The position numbers and the translations under genes were made by a program. Positions 24,474 to 30,879 of a stretch of DNA of 64,000 bases are shown here, one piece after another (the stretch's first letter is position 1; every line of letters starts with the position of its first letter). Under the pieces are notes generated by a model. The model ran no database searches. It worked only from the letters and a program-made list of their open reading frames with translations, and was not told the DNA's origin. Source of the DNA: an uncultured Porphyromonadaceae bacterium (GTDB taxonomy: Bacteria; Bacteroidota; Bacteroidia; Bacteroidales; Muribaculaceae); NCBI GenBank assembly GCA_905198125.1, contig CAJKBH010000004.1, positions 1-64,000 of the forward strand, in the 5' to 3' direction.

Positions 24474-25415
24474 TTATTTCCACATCTTTCGATGATGGCG
24501 CAAGGGACGCTTCTTAGCTTTTGTCGGGAGCGAGCTATCCAATGAATTACTACGGGTACCGACTTCATCATAAGAATAGTTGTATGTCTCGCCATTAAAT
24601 TTCTCCGAACTAATAAGACCAGAACTGAGAGTAGAAATATTAATGGAGTGATCACCAATTTCATCTGTTATTTTTATAGGGAAGTCTGCTGTACCAACAC
24701 CAAACAAGCCTACATGACACAATATAAATATATCGTGATCGAACACATAACCTGCTCCTTCTGTCCATTGCTTATAGGCGTTCTCCGAATTGCGATCACG
24801 ATCATAGGAGATTTCGTAGTTGTATTCAGACTTTTCATGCTCATTATCCTCGATATAGTCTTCGATATACTTAGCATTCACCAGATTGCCTTTATCCCAT
24901 GTCAATGTATAATCGCCATGTTCAGTCAGGTTCTCATCCTTTTCTTCTTTACCTCCACTAATATCGTATGTTTTGAATGTGGCATTGGTAAGATGTCCCT
25001 CCTTGTCATACGTCAGGGTCGCTTCCTCTCTTCCTTTGTATGAGTTACCATTCAACTCATAGTCCCATGACGTGAATAACTCCGTGACATATCCCCTCCC
25101 ATTTGTCTTGAATTTAATGGGAATGGAATCCAGAGGATGTTCATAACCTTCCGATGTCCTGATTTCGCTTTTATCCCAGTCGATGGATATATGAGAACTG
25201 CCAGGTCCTTCTAAACAATCCATTCCTACACAACGACCATTGTTGTCGTAGTTGAATCGGTAATCTCCCACTCCGGCAAGGCGCATCCCCGTTTCCTTCT
25301 CGATCTCAGTCTGTCCCGGAGGTGTTACATCTCCGTCGTCCTTCCCACATGACGTGACTATTACGCACGTCAGCGCTGTAATCAGCGCCAATTTCAGAAA
25401 TGTCAATTTCTTCAT
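24474..25415 (-). CDS. Hypothetical lipoprotein, DUF4595-like
   Basis: The start chosen (ATG at 25415) begins a lipoprotein signal ending VIVTSCGKDDGD; a frame extension to 25454 adds 13 residues of leader. The mature protein shows repeated short strands of the kind YRFNYDNNGRCVGM, ATLTYDKEGHLTNATF and YTLTWDKGNLVNAKY, resembling the YD-like repeats of DUF4595 Bacteroidales lipoproteins. The last 25 residues turn abruptly basic (KAKKRPLRHHRKMWK), unlike the rest, which may mean a frameshifted or truncated end. AT-rich. Last gene of a reverse-strand group with the glycosyltransferase and kinase. Confidence 0.65.
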   Translation of the reverse strand: MKKLTFLKLALITALTCVIVTSCGKDDGDVTPPGQTEIEKETGMRLAGVGDYRFNYDNNGRCVGMDCLEGPGSSHISIDWDKSEIRTSEGYEHPLDSIPIKFKTNGRGYVTELFTSWDYELNGNSYKGREEATLTYDKEGHLTNATFKTYDISGGKEEKDENLTEHGDYTLTWDKGNLVNAKYIEDYIEDNEHEKSEYNYEISYDRDRNSENAYKQWTEGAGYVFDHDIFILCHVGLFGVGTADFPIKITDEIGDHSINISTLSSGLISSEKFNGETYNYSYDEVGTRSNSLDSSLPTKAKKRPLRHHRKMWK

Positions 25416-25459
25416 TCTGTTAAGTTTTAGTTTATTATTATTTGCTAAATTCATAGAAT

Positions 25460-26317
25460 TTATAAATCTTTATGTCCGTTTGCTAAAATTTCATTTAGCG
25501 TTGATTGCGCAAAGATTGAAAAATCTGTTTTAGTTGCATGATTTAGTTTAGTTGCACGACGGATTTCATCATTTATACGGCGAGCCTCGGCATTCCTGTA
25601 AGGTCGTTGATGATCCAGATGAAGTGTAATGGCACTATATCTAATCTGTCGAGGACAAATGCCGGCATTTACCAGTCGCTCGCCAAGTTCCCGATCCTCT
25701 CCCCCGTATTTCATTCGCTCGTCAAACCCATTAGCTGCCACAATATCAGATTTCCAGCCCGAGGAATTCATACCGTTCCATGTAGCACGTGCCGGAGTGA
25801 TACTGTTCATCATCCTTGACCACACTGAAGATCGAAATAACTTAGTCATTTTGAATTTCACATTAATTCCCTTGGAAATTAGCCAACGAAGTGAAAATGC
25901 ACGTCCGGAGGATATGTCATCCTTTGTTATTGACTGGCTGATGTTCATAGGCAATTTGAAATAACCGCCACTTAAAAAGCTCCCTTTTGCCGCGCAATAT
26001 TCATGAACGTATATAAAATCTTCTCGCGGTATACAGTCTTGATCAGTAAAGATCAGATACTCTGAATCTGCAGCAAGAATAGCTTTGTTTAATATCGTAG
26101 TCTTGCAAAAACCACAATCCTCATGCCATACATGTTTGATAGGCAATACGGTAGAATATTTTTCTATCAGTCGCCGAGTATCCGGGCCACTCCCATCATC
26201 AGCAATAATGATTTCATCGGCAGGGCGTTTCTGCGACATATAACCCCAAAGAGTCTTTTCAAGCCATTTGGGATTATTGTATGTCGATATTATTACTCCT
26301 ATCTTCAGTGCATTCAT
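25460..26317 (-). CDS. Glycosyltransferase family 2 protein
   Basis: 285 residues. The GT-A fold is visible: VIISTYNNPKWLEKTLWGY at the start, the nucleotide-sugar motif EIIIADDGS (about 37-44), the metal-binding LIFTDQDCIPRE, and the C-terminal acceptor segment GFDERMKYGGEDRELGERLVNAG with the ED motif. No membrane helix, so it acts at the inner face of the inner membrane. Its first codon overlaps the stop of the kinase-like gene by 4 nt (ATGA), so both probably act on the same glycan, likely lipopolysaccharide core. The sugar is not known. Confidence 0.9.
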   Translation of the reverse strand: MNALKIGVIISTYNNPKWLEKTLWGYMSQKRPADEIIIADDGSGPDTRRLIEKYSTVLPIKHVWHEDCGFCKTTILNKAILAADSEYLIFTDQDCIPREDFIYVHEYCAAKGSFLSGGYFKLPMNISQSITKDDISSGRAFSLRWLISKGINVKFKMTKLFRSSVWSRMMNSITPARATWNGMNSSGWKSDIVAANGFDERMKYGGEDRELGERLVNAGICPRQIRYSAITLHLDHQRPYRNAEARRINDEIRRATKLNHATKTDFSIFAQSTLNEILANGHKDL

Positions 26318-27075
26318 AATTCTATCTCAAAATGGATCTTATGTCTTTTGCCATATTTCGTCCAGAATTTTGCCCTTACTTCAAGAGCATATTTTACCCA
26401 TTTCGCCGGACTTGCACCTCGCGCACGAACATACTCCTCCACTACCATTATAAAGAAGCGCTTTGAACCCCACAATCTGCGCATATTCCTTATGCCATCA
26501 CGAATGGAGATTCTATTCCCGAAGCGCATTCTATTGGTATCTACGAGGGCAAACAGGTAATCCTCATTCTCGGTAACCCGAAAAAGTATGTTGCCAGGAG
26601 AATAGTCAAGATGGATAACACCTTTATTGTGTATCCCTGCTGTAAATCTACTGAATTTACGAGCAAGAATTTCTTCTGAACTTTCTTGAAAATTCACGAT
26701 ATCTTTCATAGTATGCTCATAAGGACAATGAATGCTAACAAACCATGAATAGGCAATGATACCACAATGCCGCTCCTCTATATAAGCTATTGGAGTCGGT
26801 GTTGCGATGCCCATTTGTTCAATAAGTTCCGGATAGTAAAAAGCACGTTCTCCTTTAGGTTTACGGATACCCATAGAATACACAAAGCGGTTAATACCCT
26901 TTGGTTTGCAATAACGCTTCACATTGATAATAGAGCCATCCGGAGCCTTGATACGACGTATTGTGTTACGATCCTCATAGATAATCTCGCCTGATTGTTC
27001 AAATACCGTCGGAATTTTAGCTATGAAGTCGTACAAATGACAATAATCGTTATTGTATGCCTTTATTTCTATCAC
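26314..27075 (-). CDS. Lipopolysaccharide kinase (Kdo/WaaP/InaA) family protein
   Basis: 253 residues with a protein-kinase-like fold: the catalytic loop is HLDYSPGNILF (about 154-164) and the metal-binding aspartate that follows is in ALVDTNRMRFG. Upstream are an INVKRY segment in the lysine position and a GERAFYYPELIEQMGIATPTPIAYIE block. Such proteins phosphorylate Kdo or heptose residues of lipopolysaccharide core. It is coupled by ATGA to the glycosyltransferase. AT-rich and within the repeat-bounded island, so it may alter surface sugars in a strain-specific way. Confidence 0.82.
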   Translation of the reverse strand: MIEIKAYNNDYCHLYDFIAKIPTVFEQSGEIIYEDRNTIRRIKAPDGSIINVKRYCKPKGINRFVYSMGIRKPKGERAFYYPELIEQMGIATPTPIAYIEERHCGIIAYSWFVSIHCPYEHTMKDIVNFQESSEEILARKFSRFTAGIHNKGVIHLDYSPGNILFRVTENEDYLFALVDTNRMRFGNRISIRDGIRNMRRLWGSKRFFIMVVEEYVRARGASPAKWVKYALEVRAKFWTKYGKRHKIHFEIEL

Positions 27076-27158
27076 AAATAGTATTTTTTGAAAAAGTAAA
27101 ATATAGTTGATTGAGCATCTCGATATTTTATACCAAACTATCAGTCATTTCTTTGATG

Positions 27159-27788
27159 TTAATTTGTGATTAGATTATAGTTATTGGTTTGTTTGAGATT
27201 TTCAATCAGTTGCTGATTCGCCTTAAGGAGAGCTTCAGTAGTGAATCGTTCGTATTCTTTACGAATATTCTCTTTCTTCAGAGACTCGATTGTTATTTCG
27301 TTGTCATATAAATCCTTGATTAGAGGCAATGACACATAGTCTTCATAAATCGTCGAGATCAGCTTGAAATATTTCCAAATTCTCTTAAAATCATTGGTAG
27401 TCAATGTACCATGGGATATTTTTAAACGAACATTATGACCCGCCTTTGATATTACAGCATAACGTTCATACGTTCTGTATAAACTTTCGTACGGAGCATT
27501 GAATTTTAAATTCCATCCATTCAGATCTATGCTATCATTGCAATGACCGTTCTCGTCAATAAATAAAATGAATGCACTTGAATCTTCGGCTGTCACAACT
27601 CTATAAGAATATGGCAAGATTACGACAGCTACTTTTGCTTCCTTAAGTATTAGCCATAGATTGGAAGATATAACCGTATCATCTTCCAATATGGCTAAAT
27701 ATGTAGGAGGGTCGAACCGTAAAGATTTTCGTTTTACTCTTTTTAGCTCGGCTATTGCATCATTTGCTATGTTTGCAAAGTCAACCAT
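27159..27788 (-). CDS. Hypothetical protein
   Basis: 209 residues, no signal peptide, markedly AT-rich. It contains FDPPTYLAILEDDTVISSNLWLILKEAKVAVVILPYSYRVV (about 25-65) and a helical charged C-terminus ending QLIENLKQTNNYNLITN. I do not recognise the family. Its start lies about 48 nt after the terminator-like structure of the RNA candidate on the same strand, so it may be expressed by read-through or from that leader. Confidence 0.55.
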   Translation of the reverse strand: MVDFANIANDAIAELKRVKRKSLRFDPPTYLAILEDDTVISSNLWLILKEAKVAVVILPYSYRVVTAEDSSAFILFIDENGHCNDSIDLNGWNLKFNAPYESLYRTYERYAVISKAGHNVRLKISHGTLTTNDFKRIWKYFKLISTIYEDYVSLPLIKDLYDNEITIESLKKENIRKEYERFTTEALLKANQQLIENLKQTNNYNLITN

Positions 27789-27835
27789 ACGGTTTCTCTT
27801 TGCCGCCGGACTCCCCTCGTTGGCGTTAGGTCAGT

Positions 27836-28196
27836 AAAAAAATAGCGTAGGAATCTGTATCTGTCGCCGTCCTACACTTCGAGGCTTCTCGCATTGCCCA
27901 TCAATAGTCGGACGGCAACGCAGAAGCCCTACGCCAGTATATGCAACCTAAGCATCCGGACATATCTTCACGAATATGGTCCTGAACGCATATATTACAT
28001 CACCGCAGGCATCTACCGTTGCCTAATCCTTGACTATTGACTGAATTTTGCGAGAATTCCGAAGTGTCAAGAATCAGCGCGGATAAACGCTATTCATATA
28101 TGTATGTACCGAAGCGTCTGAAACTGTTAATTTCCGAACGACTTCGCGCTCCCGCCGCACTTAATCCCCGACCGGGGCCTCTGCACTGCGGTCTGC
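27836..28196 (-). ncRNA. Candidate structured RNA or long 5' leader
   Basis: About 360 nt with no plausible protein gene on either strand, bracketed on the reverse strand by a strong promoter (28233-28202) and by a structure ending in seven U's (27842-27836). Near the 3' end the arms GCGTAGG (27934-27928) and CCTACGC (27851-27845) enclose a 15-bp hairpin with one bulge (27928-27914 with 27898-27883). The hairpin loop holds GTCC, which can pair with GGAC downstream (GCCGTCC / GGACGGC). No match to tmRNA, RNase P or 6S was recognised. It could be a free RNA or a leader with attenuation for the gene at 27788. Confidence 0.45.
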
Positions 28197-28201
28197 GACT
28201 G

Positions 28202-28233
28202 CAAAACTACAAATAAATTTCCGACATTCAAAC
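28202..28233 (-). promoter_or_regulatory. Promoter for the structured RNA candidate
   Basis: On the reverse strand GTTTG (28233-28229) and TAGTTTTG (28209-28202) are separated by 19 nt. It points away from the forward promoter at 28308, so the two are divergent. Confidence 0.7.
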
Positions 28234-28307
28234 AAAATGTGTAGAAAAAAATTTATAAAGAACGGATCTTAGTCAAGATTTTAATCGAGATTTTAACAAT
28301 CAAATCA

Positions 28308-28338
28308 TTGTATAATCCGTTATAATATTATAATTTTG
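28308..28338 (+). promoter_or_regulatory. Promoter for the GNAT gene pair
   Basis: TTG (28308-28310) and TAATTTTG (28331-28338) lie 20 nt apart. The small ORF begins at 28359, so the leader is about 15 nt. Confidence 0.7.
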
Positions 28339-28358
28339 TGTTTTATAAGGAATCATAT

Positions 28359-28538
28359 ATGGCAATGACAATCAAAACATCGCCTGAGCTGTGGGGCGAA
28401 GATGCTCGGATTTTCACTGAGGAAGCCGAGCGTAACGGCAAATTGCCTACGCCAAAGCTTTCTGAATCTCAGCGCAAGGTGCTGACAACTATGTTGAATA
28501 GCGCCAAAAACATTATATTTCCACCTCGCAAAGACTAA
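28359..28538 (+). CDS. Small 59-residue protein, antitoxin-like position
   Basis: Starts MAMTIKTSPELWGEDA and ends NIIFPPRKD. An earlier GTG in frame lies within the promoter and was rejected. It precedes the GNAT gene by 2 nt and shares its promoter. The protein is short and acidic to neutral, with a central helix (ESQRKVLTTMLNSAKN). The layout, a small gene then a GNAT acetyltransferase, matches GNAT-type toxin-antitoxin operons, but this protein lacks an obvious ribbon-helix-helix pattern. Function by inference only. Confidence 0.6.
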   Translation: MAMTIKTSPELWGEDARIFTEEAERNGKLPTPKLSESQRKVLTTMLNSAKNIIFPPRKD

Positions 28539-28540
28539 AG

Positions 28541-29146
28541 ATGTCAACATTTAATTTTGTGGAATGCACTTTTATGGTGCCCTATACTAAAGAGGTTGCA
28601 GATTACTGTGACCTTTTTTCATGCGGGGATGACGATTTGGACGAATTCTTCAGACATGATGTGTTTCTATATGAAGAAGAATTACTCGGGAAAACATATT
28701 GTTGGATAAACAAGACAAATCAAAAGGAAATAGTGGCGATAGCTACATTATCTTACGATGGCATTAAGACATATACGCTTGACAACCCATCACGTAATGC
28801 CTTTCAACGTAAAATTCCTCAACAGAAACGCCACCGGAGTTATCCTGCCGTGTTGATCGGGCGTCTCGGAGTAAACAAAATATTTAGAGGATTAGGATTG
28901 AACATCGGTTCGCAACTTATGGATGTCCTAAAATATTGGTTTGTTGATGAAAACAATAAGGCGGCATGCCGTTATATGCTCGTTGATGCCTATAATATGG
29001 AATCCACAATCCATTATTATCTTAAAAACGGATTTAAGCCTCTCTATAAGACTGAACAAAGCGAGAAGGATGCATTTGGCATATCAGAAAATGATGCTTT
29101 GAGAAGCCGTATCATGTTCTTCGACCTAAAAATGATTACAGCATAA
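28541..29146 (+). CDS. GNAT-family N-acetyltransferase, possible toxin
   Basis: 201 residues. The acetyl-CoA binding motif is LIGRLGVNKIFRGLGLNIGSQLMDVL (about 104-129), followed by YMLVDAYNMESTIHYYLKNGFKPL. The early segment FSCGDDDLDEFFRHDVFLYEEELLGKTYCWI is typical of the GNAT group that includes tRNA-acetylating toxins such as TacT and AtaT. It is the second gene of a pair with a 59-residue protein. The fold is certain; the toxin role is inferred from layout and relatedness of motif wording. AT-rich, inside the island. Confidence 0.82.
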   Translation: MSTFNFVECTFMVPYTKEVADYCDLFSCGDDDLDEFFRHDVFLYEEELLGKTYCWINKTNQKEIVAIATLSYDGIKTYTLDNPSRNAFQRKIPQQKRHRSYPAVLIGRLGVNKIFRGLGLNIGSQLMDVLKYWFVDENNKAACRYMLVDAYNMESTIHYYLKNGFKPLYKTEQSEKDAFGISENDALRSRIMFFDLKMITA

Positions 29147-29150
29147 TCTA

Positions 29151-29229
29151 AGAAACTGTTTAAATTTATTACGAATAATTTTTATATGGATTCTTTCATG
29201 GCTTTTGAGAATAAATTTAAACAGTTTCT
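29151..29229. repeat. 79-bp inverted-repeat element (MITE-like or terminator)
   Basis: The 20-bp arms AGAAACTGTTTAAATTTATT (29151-29170) and its exact complement (29210-29229) flank 39 nt. It begins 5 nt after the GNAT stop. The length and perfect arms fit a small non-autonomous element; it would also form a terminator-like hairpin. No coding capacity. Confidence 0.6.
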
Positions 29230-29332
29230 AAGCAAATTAACTTTTAAGACAACACCATATTAATATTTTTGCATCAGAAACTAAGGCATTCCCGCTTCAA
29301 GGTATTAACCTTTGCGTAACCCTCGTTGCCTT

Positions 29333-29391
29333 ATGTTGACGACGTGGACGTCGTCATTCCAGTTGCGCGACTCGGAGAGACTGCGACACTA
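29333..29391 (+). repeat. 59-bp repeat, right copy
   Basis: Same orientation as 24277-24335, with differences at five positions. Here the stop codon seen in the left copy is replaced (CACTAT in place of CACTAA), and the sequence runs into the 12-bp tandem repeat. It lies about 45 nt downstream of the ClC stop on the other strand. Confidence 0.8.
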
Positions 29392-29434
29392 TCGGAGCCA
29401 TTATCGGCGGCACTATCGGCGTCACTATCGGCGC
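29387..29434. repeat. Four tandem 12-bp repeats
   Basis: Units CACTATCGGAGC, CATTATCGGCGG, CACTATCGGCGT and CACTATCGGCGC at 29387, 29399, 29411 and 29423. The array grows out of the last bases of the 59-bp repeat and ends 2 nt before the ClC stop codon. Confidence 0.75.
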
Positions 29435-29436
29435 CG

Positions 29437-30804
29437 CTATTTTTGGGGCGGGGTGTGGCGGAGGCGGGACCGGAGGGCGGCGAGGTCGTCGTGGCCGGGG
29501 TTGAACCAGAGGGAACGGGGATTCACGTACTTCATCACAACGTAACTGATCAGGGCGCAGATAACGTAGGCGGGCATGTAGCGCAGCGAGTTGGTCATCT
29601 CGGCCAGAATGAACACGGACATCAGCGGGGCGTGCGTGCTGCATCCCAACATGGCGCCCATGGCCGTCAATGACATATACCAGACGGGAATATCCGTGCC
29701 GAACAGCTGGTTGATGCCGTGTCCGAACAGGCAGCCGGCCACCGCGCCGATAAACATGGCGGGCACCATCTCGCCGGCCACGCCGCCGCCGTTGTTGGCC
29801 GCGGCAACCAGTATGCCTTTCACAAGCAGGATGAACGTAAGCGCCAGGAAAAACATCGTGCCGGCGGCATGATGGGTGGCGAACACTCCCTGCCGCATCA
29901 ACGTCGGGAAATCTCCGCGTATCATACTGACCATCACGCTGTCTCCCTCGCCGAACAGTGCCGGCACCAGAAACACGCACCACGACATGGCCACGCCTGT
30001 CAGCAATGCCTTGCCCCAGGGATTCTTCATCATGTCCAGCAGGGCGCACACCTTGTTGCGCGTCCATACATACCATAAGGAATAGAAACCCAAAAAGACT
30101 CCCAACAGCATTATCCAGCCGATGTCGGCGTTGTCGGGAAACCGGATGCCGAACGAGACGTCGAACGGCGTGCCGCTCAGAAGCATCGACGTGACCGAAG
30201 CCGTGAGACACCCCAACACCAGGGCGAACATGGCCAACGCGCCGAATTCAATCTCCAGCACCTCCATCGCATAAAGCATCCCTCCTACCGGGGCCTTGAA
30301 GATGGCGGCGATGCCGGCACCGCCTCCTATCGCCACCAGCATACGCAAATGCCGTGCCTCCAGCCCGCATTTACGACCTATGCCACTTGCCAACGCTCCG
30401 CCGCTAAGGGCTGTGGGTCCTTCGGAGCCGGCCGAGGCTCCGAAGCCGACGGTAAGGGAACAAAGAATTATGGACCACACGGAATCGGAAACCGGTATAT
30501 TATAGTCGCTGCCGCGGCCATGGAGCTTTTTGATCAGCTTGGCCGACCCGCACGACAGATCGCGCTTCAGCACGTAGCGCTGCATTATCATGGTAATCAG
30601 GATACCCGCCACGGGGAGCGCCAGCAGAAGCCAGTTGAGCGAACGGTCGGGGTCGATGCCGTGTGCGAACAGACGCCACAGCATCGCCATGAGCCACTTC
30701 AATAACTCAGCAAGGGCACCGGCCCCTACTCCCACCGCCACGGACGCCGTGACGACGATGACCGGTACCGGCACCCTTCGCAATATGTTCGTTATGTTTT
30801 TCAC
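29437..30804 (-). CDS. ClC-family chloride channel or transporter
   Basis: 455 residues with about ten to twelve membrane helices. ClC hallmarks are present: GFGASAGSEGPTALSGGALASGIG (about 120-143, the GxEGP filter region), AAIFKAPVGGMLYAMEVL, and GGGVAGEMVPAMFIGAVAGCLFG in the GxFxP position. The AMEVLE block carries the external glutamate-like residues of the family. ClC proteins move chloride, some in exchange for protons, and help with acid stress or volume control. The C-terminus is short, with no CBS domains. Own unit, 76 nt after the amylase start region is not shared. Confidence 0.93.
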   Translation of the reverse strand: MKNITNILRRVPVPVIVVTASVAVGVGAGALAELLKWLMAMLWRLFAHGIDPDRSLNWLLLALPVAGILITMIMQRYVLKRDLSCGSAKLIKKLHGRGSDYNIPVSDSVWSIILCSLTVGFGASAGSEGPTALSGGALASGIGRKCGLEARHLRMLVAIGGGAGIAAIFKAPVGGMLYAMEVLEIEFGALAMFALVLGCLTASVTSMLLSGTPFDVSFGIRFPDNADIGWIMLLGVFLGFYSLWYVWTRNKVCALLDMMKNPWGKALLTGVAMSWCVFLVPALFGEGDSVMVSMIRGDFPTLMRQGVFATHHAAGTMFFLALTFILLVKGILVAAANNGGGVAGEMVPAMFIGAVAGCLFGHGINQLFGTDIPVWYMSLTAMGAMLGCSTHAPLMSVFILAEMTNSLRYMPAYVICALISYVVMKYVNPRSLWFNPGHDDLAALRSRLRHTPPQK

Positions 30805-30879
30805 GTCTTCCCCTTTTCGTATTCACCGGAGACGACGCCCGAAAACAGCCATTATGTAAGGCCGTTCAGCCCGAACAGC

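Noticed and set aside
27800..27825. Resemblance of the reverse-strand GAGGGGAGTCCGGCGG to the conserved RNase P RNA region I
   Set aside because: Other RNase P landmarks (the partner conserved regions) are missing, and the following bases enter a coding gene.
27836..28196. tmRNA or 6S RNA as the identity of the structured region
   Set aside because: No tag-peptide frame or tRNA-like ends for tmRNA. The 6S central bubble with a single long hairpin is not seen. Left as an unassigned RNA candidate.
29326..29673. Forward ORF reading through the 59-bp repeat and 12-bp tandem array
   Set aside because: Most of it is antisense to the ClC gene. The repeat part reads SLRHYRSHYRRHY-like only in one frame and no promoter with a proper -33 box precedes it.
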